A stretch of 26,118 nucleotides of DNA from UCB3 sp964415605 (GCA_964415605.1 CAYQBA010000054.1:1-26118); one strand, 5' to 3'. Shown: positions 8,112 through 16,025, counted from the stretch's first letter. The notes: generated by a model not told the origin, from the sequence alone. A program made the numbers and translations.

Positions 8112-8672
8112 ATGAACGGCAAAGACGATCGCACGCAAGCACGTGGTGGCCGGCGCCGGCGGGAGCGCGAGGAGCCCGAGTTCGACGAGCGCGTCATCGA
8201 GATCCAACGCACCGCCAAGGTGCTGAAGGGCGGACGCCGGTTCGGGTTCCGCGTGGTGGTGGTGGTCGGCGACAACAACGGCCGTGTCGGCGTGGCGGTC
8301 GGCAAGGCCAACGAAGTGCCCGAGGCCATTCGCAAGGGGCTCGAGCGCGCCAAGCGCCGGATGGTGCGGGTGCCCCTGGTCGAGCACACCATCCCCCACG
8401 AGGTGAACTACCGCTACTCGGCGGCACGGCTGATGCTGTGGCCGGCGGCGCCCGGCACGGGCGTCATCGCCGGGGCCGGGGCGCGCGACGTGCTGGAAGC
8501 GGCAGGCGTTCGCGACATCCTGACGAAGCGGCATGGCAGCAACAACGTGCTGAACGTCACGATGGGCACTTATCGCGCCCTCCAGCACCTGAAGGACCCC
8601 GTGGACGAGGCGCGCCGGCGCGGCAAGCCCATCAACGAGGTCATGCCTTTCTGGAGTCGGGGCAATGGGTGA
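8112..8672 (+). CDS. rpsE: 30S ribosomal protein S5
   Basis: The product (about 186 residues) has the S5 double-stranded-RNA-binding-like domain (VIEIQRTAKVLKGGRRFGFR, GRVGVAVGKANEVPEAIRKG) and the C-terminal domain (GTGVIAGAGARDVLEAAGV, NNVLNVTMGTYRAL). S5 shapes the mRNA entry site and decoding accuracy. Two ATGs are adjacent, at 8109 and 8112. GGGGAGG at 8101-8107 is better spaced for 8112, so I use it; 8109 is nearly as likely. The end overlaps rpmD by 8 nt. Confidence 0.97.
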   Translation: MNGKDDRTQARGGRRRREREEPEFDERVIEIQRTAKVLKGGRRFGFRVVVVVGDNNGRVGVAVGKANEVPEAIRKGLERAKRRMVRVPLVEHTIPHEVNYRYSAARLMLWPAAPGTGVIAGAGARDVLEAAGVRDILTKRHGSNNVLNVTMGTYRALQHLKDPVDEARRRGKPINEVMPFWSRGNG

Positions 8673-8901
8673 CGGAACGAACCTCGTACGCATTACCTAC
8701 GTCAAGAGCAGCATCGGCTACGCGGAGCGGCAGAAGCGAACCGTGCGGTCGCTCGGGCTGCGCCGGTTGGGCGACAGCGTCGTCCAGCCGGATAACGCGG
8801 CCGTGCGGGGCATGGTCCGCGCGGTGCAGCATCTTGTGGCGGTCGAGTCGGTGCCCGACGCGGTGGTCGGGGCCGGCGACAGTGAAGGAGTTGAGGGATG
8901 A
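8665..8901 (+). CDS. rpmD: 50S ribosomal protein L30
   Basis: The 78-residue product has the L30 core: LVRITYVKSSIGYAERQKRTVRSLGLRRLGDSV followed by NAAVRGMVRAVQHLVAVE. Bacterial L30 is often about 60 residues, so this one has a short extension at its C-terminus (PDAVVGAGDSEGVEG). It overlaps rpsE by 8 nt and rplO by 4 nt. L30 binds 23S rRNA near 5S. Confidence 0.95.
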   Translation: MGDGTNLVRITYVKSSIGYAERQKRTVRSLGLRRLGDSVVQPDNAAVRGMVRAVQHLVAVESVPDAVVGAGDSEGVEG

Positions 8902-9413
8902 AGCTGCACGATCTGGCGCCAGATAGCGGTTCGCGACCGCGCAAGCGCCGGGTGGCTCGGGGCAATGCCGGCAAGGCCGGCACCTATGGCGGCCGCGGGC
9001 GGAAGGGGCAGGGCTCGCGCTCCGGCGGCGTCAAGGCCGCCTACTTCGAGGGCGGGCAGTTGCCGTTCGTCCGGCGCCTGCCGTTCAAGCGCGGGTTCAA
9101 GCAGGTCGGTCGCGTGACGTTCACGCCCGTCAACGTGGAGCAGCTTGAGGCGATCTTCGAGGCGGGCGCCGCCGTCACGCCCGAGGCGTTGTGCGCCGCG
9201 GGGCTCTTGCGCGACGTCCACGAGCCCTACAAGGTGCTTGCCGACGGCGGGCTTCAGAAGCGGCTCGTCGTCCACGCGCCGCGCTTTAGCGGCGCCGCCC
9301 GCCAGGCCATCGAGTCGGCCGGGGGGGCATGCGAGACGATCGAAGGCGTTCCGTCGCGGGTGATCCCGGGTCGGCGGCACACGCGCTGGCCGCGCCCCAA
9401 GCGCTTCGGCTGA
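8898..9413 (+). CDS. rplO: 50S ribosomal protein L15
   Basis: The 171-residue product begins MKLHDLAPDSGSRPRKRRVARG, with the glycine-rich RNA-binding stretch GKAGTYGGRGRKGQGSRSGG and the RRLPFKRGFKQ motif. L15 is a late-assembly 50S protein with a long basic extension. It is somewhat longer than E. coli L15 (144), with the extra length at the C-terminus (RVIPGRRHTRWPRPKRFG). It overlaps rpmD by 4 nt. Confidence 0.97.
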   Translation: MKLHDLAPDSGSRPRKRRVARGNAGKAGTYGGRGRKGQGSRSGGVKAAYFEGGQLPFVRRLPFKRGFKQVGRVTFTPVNVEQLEAIFEAGAAVTPEALCAAGLLRDVHEPYKVLADGGLQKRLVVHAPRFSGAARQAIESAGGACETIEGVPSRVIPGRRHTRWPRPKRFG

Positions 9414-9421
9414 TCACCTGG

Positions 9422-9448
9422 GGCCGGCCGCCATGGATGGCGCCGGCC
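9422..9448 (+). other. Bulged hairpin between rplO and secY
   Basis: GGCCGG, a one-base bulge, then CGCCAT pairs with ATGGCG and CCGGCC after a tiny loop: about 11-12 bp of stem in the 69-nt gap. No T-run follows, so full termination is unlikely; it may tune secY expression relative to the ribosomal genes. The structure is seen, the role is inferred. Confidence 0.45.
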
Positions 9449-9482
9449 GCACACGATGTAGAGGAAGACGGGGGAGCCCGAC

Positions 9483-10790
9483 ATGCTCGAGTCATTCGCA
9501 CAAGCTTTCCGACTGCCCGACCTGCGGCGGCGCCTGCTCTTCACGTTCGGCATTCTGGTGATCTTCCGGCTGGCGGCGCACGTGCCGGTGCCGGGGCTCG
9601 ACCAGGTGGCGTTGCGGTCGTTCTTCGATCAGACGTCGGCCACCGCCGACGCTGCGCGGCTGCTGAACCTGCTCTCGGGCGGCGCGCTCGAGAACTTCTC
9701 GGTCGTTGCCATGGGCGTGTACCCGTACATCACCGCCTCGATCATCATCCAGCTCATCGTGCCGCTGGTGCCCGCCCTCGAGGACCTGTCGAAGGAAGGC
9801 GAGTCCGGGCGCAACAAGATCAACATGTACACCTACTGGCTGACCATTCCGCTGGCGATCCTGCAGGGCGTGGCCCAGGTGGCGCTCCTCAACAGCAGCA
9901 TGACGTCGGCGACGGGAGGGCAGGTGGTGGAGTTTGGCGCCGCCAACCCCCTGAACACGGTCACCGTGCTCCTGGCGTTGACGGCCGGCACGATGCTGTC
10001 GCTGTGGCTGGGGGAGCGCATCACCGAGTCCGGCATCGGCAACGGGGTGTCGATCATCATCTTCGGTGGTATCGTCGCGGGCATCCCGGCCGGCCTGCTC
10101 GGCCTGATCAACACGCCCATCGCCTTGTTGATCGTGCTGCTCTTGACCGTGGTCACGGTGGCGGCCATCGTCGTCGTACAGGAGGGCCACCGCCGGATCC
10201 CGGTGGAGTACGGCCGCCGGGTGCGCGGGACGCGGACGTACGGCGGCCAGACCACCTACATCCCGCTGCGCATCAACTCCGCCGGGATGATCCCACTGAT
10301 CTTCGCCAACTCGCTCTTGATCTTCCCGGCCATGCTCGGCGGGCTGCTGCAGAACCTCGAGCCGCAGTGGCTCAAGGACACCGGCTTCTGGCTGACGAAC
10401 TGGTTCAACCAGCAGGGCTGGCAGTACTTCCTGGTGTACTTCGTGCTGGTGGTGCTGTTCACGTTCTTCTACACCGACGTGGTCTTCCGGCAGCAGAACC
10501 TGCACGAGTCGCTTCAACGCAACGGTGGCTTCATTCCCGGCCTGCGGCCTGGCAAGCGGACCGAGGACTACTTGAACGGCGTGATGCATCGGATCACGCT
10601 GGTCGGCGCGCTGTTCCTCGGCCTCGTTGCCGTCATGCCCTTCCTGGCCACGCAGATCACCAACTTGCCCTCCAACCAGTCGCTGATCATCAACGCCACC
10701 GGGTTGCTGATCGTCGTGGGTGTTGTGCTCGACACCATCCGGCAGCTCGAGGCCCAGCTCCTGATGCGGCATTACGAGGGCTTCATGTAA
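9483..10790 (+). CDS. secY: Preprotein translocase subunit SecY
   Basis: The 435-residue protein is a standard ten-helix SecY. Visible marks are the start AFRLPDLRRRLLFTFGILV, RLAAHVPVPGLD, the plug region after it, MGVYPYITASIIIQL, the cytoplasmic loop GRRVRGTRTYGGQTTYIPLRINSAGMIP and the NGGFIPGLRPGK / YLNGVMHRITLVGA segment. It forms the inner-membrane protein-conducting channel with SecE and SecG and is driven by SecA. It closes the spc-type cluster. What follows is unusual: no adk, map or infA, but a 129-nt gap with a promoter. Confidence 0.98.
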   Translation: MLESFAQAFRLPDLRRRLLFTFGILVIFRLAAHVPVPGLDQVALRSFFDQTSATADAARLLNLLSGGALENFSVVAMGVYPYITASIIIQLIVPLVPALEDLSKEGESGRNKINMYTYWLTIPLAILQGVAQVALLNSSMTSATGGQVVEFGAANPLNTVTVLLALTAGTMLSLWLGERITESGIGNGVSIIIFGGIVAGIPAGLLGLINTPIALLIVLLLTVVTVAAIVVVQEGHRRIPVEYGRRVRGTRTYGGQTTYIPLRINSAGMIPLIFANSLLIFPAMLGGLLQNLEPQWLKDTGFWLTNWFNQQGWQYFLVYFVLVVLFTFFYTDVVFRQQNLHESLQRNGGFIPGLRPGKRTEDYLNGVMHRITLVGALFLGLVAVMPFLATQITNLPSNQSLIINATGLLIVVGVVLDTIRQLEAQLLMRHYEGFM

Positions 10791-10837
10791 GCGATGGGGC
10801 ACGGCTGCGCGAGCGCCGCGGTGCATGCACGCCGGCC

Positions 10838-10866
10838 TTGGCGATTCAGCTGGGCAGGCATATCAT
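10838..10866 (+). promoter_or_regulatory. Likely sigma-70-type promoter for rpmJ-rpsM-rpsK-rpoA
   Basis: TTGGCG at 10838-10843 and TATCAT at 10861-10866 are exactly 17 bp apart, in an AT-rich island (TATCATTATTG) inside very GC-rich DNA. Predicted transcription would start near 10873 and give a leader of about 47 nt before the rpmJ ATG at 10920. The -10 matches five of six consensus bases, the -35 four of six. Confidence 0.6.
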
Positions 10867-10919
10867 TATTGTTTGGCCTTCACGACAAGGCCCTGACAGC
10901 GACGGAAAGAGGTACTGAC

Positions 10920-11033
10920 ATGAAGGTCCATCCGGCCGTCAAGCGGCGCTGCGAGAAGTGCAGGATCATCCGCCGACATGGACGGGTTTTCGTGATCTGC
11001 GAGAACCCGAAGCACAAGCAACGCCAGGGCTGA
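10920..11033 (+). CDS. rpmJ: 50S ribosomal protein L36, zinc form
   Basis: The 37-residue product MKVHPAVKRRCEKCRII... is a zinc-binding (C+) L36, with C11, C14, C27 and H32 as ligands and the standard end NPKHKQRQG. AAAGAGG at 10907-10913 is the ribosome binding site, six bases before the ATG. L36 folds 23S rRNA late in assembly. Here it is the first gene after the break at secY; infA is not present beside it. Confidence 0.98.
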   Translation: MKVHPAVKRRCEKCRIIRRHGRVFVICENPKHKQRQG

Positions 11034-11082
11034 CCTGGCACCAGGCTGCAGACCTGAGTCAAGACCTCGAGAGGAGAGGGGA

Positions 11083-11460
11083 ATGGCACGTATCGCGGGC
11101 GTCGATCTGCCGCGGGACAAACGTTCGGTGGTGGCGCTGACCTACATCTACGGCATCGGCCCGACGACCAGCCGCAAGGCGTTGCTCGCCACGGGGATCG
11201 ATCCCAGCACGCGCATCAAGGACCTCACCGAGGACGAGGTGCGGCGCCTGCGGAGCTTCATCGACACGACGTACAAGGTCGAAGGCGACCTGCGGCGCGA
11301 AGTGCTCCAGAACATCAAGCGCCTCCAGGAGATCGGGTGCTACCGTGGCTTGCGCCATCGGCGGCGCCTGCCCGTCCGAGGCCAGCGAACGCGCACCAAC
11401 GCCCGCACCAACCGCGGCGCCCGCAAGACCGTGCCGGGCAAGCGGCGGGCCGGCAAGTAA
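11083..11460 (+). CDS. rpsM: 30S ribosomal protein S13
   Basis: The 125-residue product starts MARIAGVDLPRDKRSVVALTY and includes YIYGIGPTTSRKAL (helix-hairpin-helix-like), the signature GCYRGLRHRRRLPVRGQRTRTNARTNRG and a basic tail that contacts P-site tRNA. S13 makes intersubunit bridges B1a/B1b. GAGAGGGGA upstream of the ATG is the ribosome binding site. Confidence 0.98.
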   Translation: MARIAGVDLPRDKRSVVALTYIYGIGPTTSRKALLATGIDPSTRIKDLTEDEVRRLRSFIDTTYKVEGDLRREVLQNIKRLQEIGCYRGLRHRRRLPVRGQRTRTNARTNRGARKTVPGKRRAGK

Positions 11461-11477
11461 CCTTCGGAGGACGAGAC

Positions 11478-11885
11478 ATGGCACGGAAGAAAGCAGCACC
11501 GGGGGGGCGCCGGGTCGTCCGTCGCGCCGTCCGCAAGAACATCCCGAGCGGATGCGCGTTCATCAACGCCACGTTCAACAACACGATCGTCACGATCACG
11601 GATCCGTCCGGCAACACGGTCACGTGGTCCAGCGCCGGCGTCGTCGGGTTCAAGGGCTCCCGCAAGAGTACGCCGTACGCCGCGCAGATGGCGGCCGACT
11701 CGGCGGCGCGGCAAGCTTCGGACCATGGCATGCGCGAGGTCGTGGTGTTTGTCAAGGGCCCGGGGCCGGGTCGCGAACAGGCCGTGCGGTCGCTGCAGCA
11801 GGCGGGGTTGACCATTCGGTCGATCACGGACACCACGCCCATCCCGCACAACGGCTGCCGGCCACGCAAGAAGCGGCGCGTGTAG
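11478..11885 (+). CDS. rpsK: 30S ribosomal protein S11
   Basis: The 135-residue product has the S11 core INATFNNTIVTITDPSGNTV, WSSAGVVGFKGSRKSTPYAA and the C-terminal PHNGCRPRKKRRV, where the usual second proline of CRPP is an arginine. S11 lies on the 30S platform at the E site. The ATG at 11478 follows GGAGGACGAG; longer readings run through rpsM. rpsD, normally next, is missing; rpoA follows after 76 nt. Confidence 0.98.
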   Translation: MARKKAAPGGRRVVRRAVRKNIPSGCAFINATFNNTIVTITDPSGNTVTWSSAGVVGFKGSRKSTPYAAQMAADSAARQASDHGMREVVVFVKGPGPGREQAVRSLQQAGLTIRSITDTTPIPHNGCRPRKKRRV

Positions 11886-11961
11886 GACACCTTGACCCTG
11901 ACGGCGGCGGTCGTCCGCCCCTGGCCCGGGCCATCCCGGTGAGAGCGCGGAGAGAATCGGC

Positions 11962-12921
11962 TTGGACAACAACACGTTGGAGCAGACACGGATCGAGGTC
12001 GAGCGCACCACGGAGCGCTACGCCAAGATCCTCATCAGCCCATTAGAGGGCGGCAGCGGCACGACGCTCGGCAACGCCTTGCGTCGCGTGCTCCTGTCAA
12101 GCCTGGGTGGCGCGGCGATCACGAGCATCAAGCTCGCGGATGTATACCACGAGTTCTCGGTCATCCCGAACGTGCGCGAGGACACGACGCGCTTGCTGCT
12201 GAACCTCAAGCAGGTGCGGTTCAAGCCCCTGGACGCCAACGGCAGCCAGGAGTGGCGGGTCGGACTCATCGCGAACGGAGAGGGTCTCGTGACCGCGGCC
12301 GACCTGCGCCTGCCGCCGGATCTCGAGGTCATGAACCCCGAGCAGACCATCCTCACCCTGGACTCGCACGATGCCGACGTCCAGATGGAGCTGACGGTGC
12401 GGCGTGGGCGCGGCTACTCGCCGGCCGACGAGCGCGGCAAGCTGGCGATCGGCGAGCTGCCGGTGGACGCGATCTTCAGCCCGATCCGGCGCGTGGCGTT
12501 CAGCGTGAGCAAGACGCGCGTCGGCCGGCTTTCGGATCATGATGGCCTGACCATGGAGATCTGGACCGACGGCTCGGTCGCGCCGCAGGACGCGCTCGCC
12601 CAGGCCGCCGCCATTCTGGCCGAGAAGTTCCGCTTTATCGCGGGCCTCGGCAGCCAGGTCGTCGAAGCCGTCGAGCCCGACGGCGACGGCATCCCCACCC
12701 CGATTTACGAGACGGCGATCGAGGAGCTGGATCTCTCGGTGCGCGCCTACAACTGCCTCAAGCGGGCGGGTCTGACGCGCGTCGGCGAGATCTTGGAGCG
12801 CATGGCACAAGGCGACGAGGAGATGTTGGTGATCCGGAACTTCGGCCAGAAGTCTCTGGATGAGTTGAAGGACGCTTTGGTCGCCAAGGGCTTCGGCGAC
12901 TACATGCCGCGCTTCGACTGA
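11962..12921 (+). CDS. rpoA: DNA-directed RNA polymerase subunit alpha
   Basis: The 319-residue protein has the alpha N-terminal dimerisation domain (residues about 1-230: ISPLEGGSGTTLGNALRRVLLSSLGGAAITSIK, HEFSVIPNVREDT) and the C-terminal DNA/activator-binding domain (about 250-315: EELDLSVRAYNCLKRAGLTRVGEIL, NFGQKSLDELKDAL). It nucleates polymerase assembly. The start is a TTG at 11962, with GGAGAG at 11949-11954 seven bases upstream. The 76-nt leader has a perfect 12-bp palindrome at 11922-11933. Confidence 0.97.
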   Translation: MDNNTLEQTRIEVERTTERYAKILISPLEGGSGTTLGNALRRVLLSSLGGAAITSIKLADVYHEFSVIPNVREDTTRLLLNLKQVRFKPLDANGSQEWRVGLIANGEGLVTAADLRLPPDLEVMNPEQTILTLDSHDADVQMELTVRRGRGYSPADERGKLAIGELPVDAIFSPIRRVAFSVSKTRVGRLSDHDGLTMEIWTDGSVAPQDALAQAAAILAEKFRFIAGLGSQVVEAVEPDGDGIPTPIYETAIEELDLSVRAYNCLKRAGLTRVGEILERMAQGDEEMLVIRNFGQKSLDELKDALVAKGFGDYMPRFD

Positions 12922-12947
12922 AGCTAGGCGCACGAGGAGGTCAACCC

Positions 12948-13298
12948 ATGCGGCATGCGAAGATTGGGCGAAAGTTCGGGCGGGAGTCCGACCATCGCCG
13001 CGCGATGTTCCGCAACCTGATGACAGAGCTGTTTCATCACGAGCGTATCCGGACCACCGAGGCCAAGGCCAAGGCGGTGCGAGGTGAGGCCGAGCGCATG
13101 ATCACCCTGGCGTGCAAGGGGGATCTGCACGCGCGCCGGCAGATCATGCGGGAGATTCAGGACAAGTCGATCGTCGACAAGCTGATCCACGTGATCGGGC
13201 CGGACATGCAGGAGCGGTCCGGAGGGTACACACGGGTGATCAAGCTCGGACCGCGCTCCGGCGACGCGGCCCCGATGGTCTACCTGGAGCTGCTGTGA
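12948..13298 (+). CDS. rplQ: 50S ribosomal protein L17
   Basis: The 116-residue product begins MRHAKIGRKFGRESDHRRAMFRNL and has the L17 segments LFHHERIRTTEAKAKAVRGEAERMI and GGYTRVIKLGPRSGDAAPMVYLEL. L17 sits around the exit tunnel opening. GAGGAGG at 12934-12940 is the ribosome binding site. Its stop codon lies at the base of a hairpin (13298-13328). Confidence 0.98.
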   Translation: MRHAKIGRKFGRESDHRRAMFRNLMTELFHHERIRTTEAKAKAVRGEAERMITLACKGDLHARRQIMREIQDKSIVDKLIHVIGPDMQERSGGYTRVIKLGPRSGDAAPMVYLELL

Positions 13299-13328
13299 CC
13301 CGTGGCCTCGCAGCGCGAGACCACGGGT
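13298..13328 (+). terminator. Hairpin after rplQ, possible weak terminator or attenuator
   Basis: ACCCGTGG (13298-13305) pairs with CCACGGGT (13321-13328), and inside it CTCGC pairs with GCGAG around a three-base loop, with one C/A mismatch between the two stems. Only TTT follows, so readthrough into truA is expected. It begins at the last base of the rplQ stop and may set the ratio of ribosomal to tRNA-modification gene expression. Confidence 0.55.
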
Positions 13329-13347
13329 TTGAACCCTGGCGTGCCTG

Positions 13348-14148
13348 ATGACGCGCTTCCGTGCGACGGTGGAGTACGACGGACACGACTACTACGGCTG
13401 GCAGCGGCAAGCCGGCCGCCGCACGGTTCAGGGCACGCTGGAGGATGGGCTGGCGGACGTGACGGGAGCGCGTACGGCGGTCGTCGGGGCTGGTCGCACC
13501 GACGTCGGCGTGCACGCGGTCGGCCAGGTGATGCACTTTGATAGTTCATGGGACCACGCGGGCAGCGTGCTGCAGCGGGCGTTGAACGCCGTCCTGCCGC
13601 GCGACGTGGCGGTGGCGGGGGTTGGCACGGTGCCGGACGCCTTCCACGCCCGCTTCGACGCGGTGCGGCGTTCGTATCGCTACGTGCTGTGGCGGGGTGC
13701 GGTGCGTTCGCCGCTGCGGCGGCGAACGAGCTTGCACGTGCCGCATGCGCTGTCGGTCGAGGCCATGCGGGACGCCGCCGCGCGGTTCGTCGGTGCGCAC
13801 GACCTGGCGGCATTCGGGACGCCGCCGGTGAAGGGCGGCACGACCGTGCGCCGGATCGACCGCTGCACGGTCGAGGTCGTCGGAGCCGAGGTGTGGATCG
13901 AGGTGGAAGGCAACGCGTTTCTGCGCCACCAGGTGCGGCGGATGGTCGGGGTCCTGCTGGACGTCGGTCGCGGCTGGTGCGCGCCGGACGCGGTGACCCG
14001 CGCGCTGGCCGGCGAGACCGCCGCGGTCAAGCCGCGCCGGGTGCCCGCGCACGGCCTGACGTTGATGGCGGTGTGGTACCCGCCCGCCGTCGAAGGTGCG
14101 CTTGGCGCGCCAGCGAACATGGATACACGGATAGGGAGTGGACGATGA
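13348..14148 (+). CDS. truA: tRNA pseudouridine(38-40) synthase TruA
   Basis: The 266-residue enzyme isomerises uridines 38-40 in the tRNA anticodon arm. It shows the TruA N-terminus (RATVEYDGHDYYGWQRQ), the catalytic loop AGRTDVGVHA with Asp52, the FHARFDAVRRSYRYVLW segment and the C-terminal NAFLRHQVRRMVGVLLDVGRG. The rplQ-truA-rplM-rpsI order is common in many bacteria. The stop overlaps the rplM start by 4 nt. The last ~20 residues (GALGAPANMDTRIGSGR) look like a nonconserved tail. No strong SD is visible before the ATG. Confidence 0.96.
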   Translation: MTRFRATVEYDGHDYYGWQRQAGRRTVQGTLEDGLADVTGARTAVVGAGRTDVGVHAVGQVMHFDSSWDHAGSVLQRALNAVLPRDVAVAGVGTVPDAFHARFDAVRRSYRYVLWRGAVRSPLRRRTSLHVPHALSVEAMRDAAARFVGAHDLAAFGTPPVKGGTTVRRIDRCTVEVVGAEVWIEVEGNAFLRHQVRRMVGVLLDVGRGWCAPDAVTRALAGETAAVKPRRVPAHGLTLMAVWYPPAVEGALGAPANMDTRIGSGR

Positions 14149-14600
14149 TGAAGACGTGGACGCCCAAGTCGGCCGAGATCGAGCGGCGCTGGTGGGTGGT
14201 CGATGCCGACGGCTTGATCCTGGGGCGGCTGGCGACGCAGCTGGCTTCCGTCCTGCGCGGCAAGCACAAGCCCGCCTACACGCCGCACGTCGACGTCGGT
14301 GACTACGTCGTCGTCGTGAACGCCGAAAAGATCGCCGTGACCGGGGACCGACGGGCGCAGAAGATGTACTACCGCCACTCCGGCTACCCCGGCGGGCTGC
14401 GTGAGATGACGCTCGACGAGATGTTGCGGCGGCATCCCGAGCGCGTGATCCGGTTGGCCGTGCGGGGCATGCTGCCGCGCAATCGACTGGGCCGCCACAT
14501 GTTGGACAAGCTGCGGGTCTATGCCGGCCCGAACCATCCGCACGAGGCGCAATCACCGAGCCCGCTTGCGATCGAGGTCGCGGCGGCCCGGGACGCATGA
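14145..14600 (+). CDS. rplM: 50S ribosomal protein L13
   Basis: The 151-residue product begins MMKTWTPKSAEIERRWWVVDADGLILGRLATQLA and includes the L13 signature MLPRNRLGRHMLDKLRVYAGPNHPHEAQ. L13 is an early-assembly 50S protein. ATGs at 14145 and 14148 both fit the GGGAGTG at 14134-14140; I use 14145, which overlaps the truA stop. rpsI follows after 26 nt, as in most bacteria. Confidence 0.97.
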   Translation: MMKTWTPKSAEIERRWWVVDADGLILGRLATQLASVLRGKHKPAYTPHVDVGDYVVVVNAEKIAVTGDRRAQKMYYRHSGYPGGLREMTLDEMLRRHPERVIRLAVRGMLPRNRLGRHMLDKLRVYAGPNHPHEAQSPSPLAIEVAAARDA

Positions 14601-14626
14601 GCGTCGACGAGGCACAGGAGTGACGC

Positions 14627-15025
14627 ATGAGCAGTGACGGCGATTTCTACTACGGTGTCGGACGGCGCAAGACGTCGTCGGCCCAGGTGCGCGTATACCC
14701 GCGCGGCAACGGCGCGATCGTGGTCAACAACAAGCCGCTGGACGAGTACTTCCCACGCTTGGTCGATCGCAATGCCATCGAAGGTCCGCTGCGCGCGGCG
14801 GGGCTCGGGGCGTTCACCGTGACGGTGCGGGTCGCGGGCGGCGGGGTGACCGGGCAGGCCGGCGCCGTCATGCAGGGCGTCGCGCGCGCCTTGGTGGTGG
14901 CTCAGCCCGACCTGCGCGGCAAGCTGCGCCGGGGCGGCTTCCTCACGCGCGACCCGCGCGAGAAAGAGCGGAAGAAGCCCGGCCTCAAGCGCGCACGCAA
15001 GGCGCCGCAGTACACCAAGCGCTGA
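14627..15025 (+). CDS. rpsI: 30S ribosomal protein S9
   Basis: The 132-residue product has YYGVGRRKTSSAQVRVYPRGNG at the start, GGGVTGQAGAVMQGVARAL in the middle and the C-terminal RKAPQYTKR, whose final arginine touches P-site tRNA in known structures. The family signature is complete. It is the last gene of the ribosomal block and a strong hairpin follows. Confidence 0.98.
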   Translation: MSSDGDFYYGVGRRKTSSAQVRVYPRGNGAIVVNNKPLDEYFPRLVDRNAIEGPLRAAGLGAFTVTVRVAGGGVTGQAGAVMQGVARALVVAQPDLRGKLRRGGFLTRDPREKERKKPGLKRARKAPQYTKR

Positions 15026-15069
15026 CGCGCGGCCGGCGGCCCGTTCGGCTCGACCGCCGACGAGCTCAT

Positions 15070-15102
15070 GACACCGACGGCCATTTGGCGGCCGTCGGTG
15101 TC
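15070..15102 (+). terminator. Terminator-like hairpin after rpsI
   Basis: A perfect 13-bp stem (15070-15082 with 15090-15102) with a seven-base loop lies 44 nt after the rpsI stop, between the convergent rpsI (+) and tlyA (-) genes. It lacks a clear T-run on either strand, which is common in high-GC genomes. It could stop transcription in both directions. Confidence 0.75.
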
Positions 15103-15189
15103 TTCGCGCCTCAGCCCGGCGTGGCGGCGCGTGTGGCCGACGGCGCGCGGGTCGCGAGGTCGATCGGCGTCCTTCGGCGGTGCGCGACC

Positions 15190-15987
15190 TCAGTCGCCCG
15201 GGTTGAATCCAACCAGCGCGCACACGGCTTCCCAAGACACGCTCGGCTCGGAGCATCCTGGTGCCCCCAACCAGATGAGGAACTCCCGGTTGCCGTCAGC
15301 GCCGGTGATGGGCGACGCGGTGGCGCCGCGGACGCGCCAACCATCGCGAACGGACGATGCGACGATCGCGTGCAGCACGGCCTGGTGAACCGCGGGATCG
15401 CGGACGATCCCGCCCCGGCCGACCAGCGCCTTCCCGGCCTCGAACTGCGGCTTGACGAGCGCGACGGCTTGGCCGGCCGGGGCAAGCAACCGCTGGACCA
15501 CCGGCAAGACCTGGCGCAGCGAGATGAACGACACGTCGACGACCGCCAGGTCGATCGGCTCGGGCAAGTGCTCCACCGAGCGGACGTTCGTGCGCTCGAG
15601 CAGGACCACCGCCGGGTGCCCGCGCAAGCGCCACGCCAGCTGGCCGCGACCGACGTCGATCGCGTAGACCCGCCGGGCGCCCCGCTGGACCAACACATCG
15701 GTGAAGCCGCCGGTGGAGGCGCCGACGTCAAGGCACGTGAGGCCAGCGGGATCGATCCCGAACCGGTCCAGGGCATGGGCGAGCTTGATCCCGCCGCGAC
15801 TGACGTACGGCGGTCGGGCACGAAGATCGATGCGGGCATCGACCGCCACGAGGTGACCGGGCTTGTCGACCACCTGACCATCGACCTCGACCTCGCCGGC
15901 GCGGATGATGGCCTGGGCGCGCGCCCGCGACTCGATCCCGTGCCGAACGGCCACGAGGACGTCGAGCCGCTCGCGACGCGCGGTCAT
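15190..15987 (-). CDS. tlyA: TlyA family rRNA (cytidine-2'-O)-methyltransferase
   Basis: The 265-residue protein has an N-terminal S4 RNA-binding domain (residues about 4-60: LDVLVAVRHGIESRARAQAI) and an FtsJ-like methyltransferase domain. The SAM motif LDVGASTGGFTD is at 86-97, and the K-D-K-E catalytic tetrad fits K68, D151, K179 (VKPQFEAG) and E235 (GNREFL). Mycobacterial TlyA methylates C1409 of 16S and C1920 of 23S rRNA and confers capreomycin sensitivity; the exact targets here are inferred. It ends facing the ribosomal operon terminator and starts divergently from the UbiA-family gene 75 bp away. Confidence 0.95.
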   Translation of the reverse strand: MTARRERLDVLVAVRHGIESRARAQAIIRAGEVEVDGQVVDKPGHLVAVDARIDLRARPPYVSRGGIKLAHALDRFGIDPAGLTCLDVGASTGGFTDVLVQRGARRVYAIDVGRGQLAWRLRGHPAVVLLERTNVRSVEHLPEPIDLAVVDVSFISLRQVLPVVQRLLAPAGQAVALVKPQFEAGKALVGRGGIVRDPAVHQAVLHAIVASSVRDGWRVRGATASPITGADGNREFLIWLGAPGCSEPSVSWEAVCALVGFNPGD

Positions 15988-16025
15988 GTTGCGCCACCCA
16001 CGCCGTCGCCCGGGCGAAGACGGGG

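Noticed and set aside
11891..11925. TTGACC before rpoA as a promoter
   Set aside because: No acceptable -10 sequence lies 15-19 bp downstream; the following DNA is almost only G and C.
13321..13345. tRNA T-arm-like GGGTTTGAACCC
   Set aside because: No acceptor stem, D arm or anticodon arm surrounds it; the left part already belongs to the rplQ hairpin.
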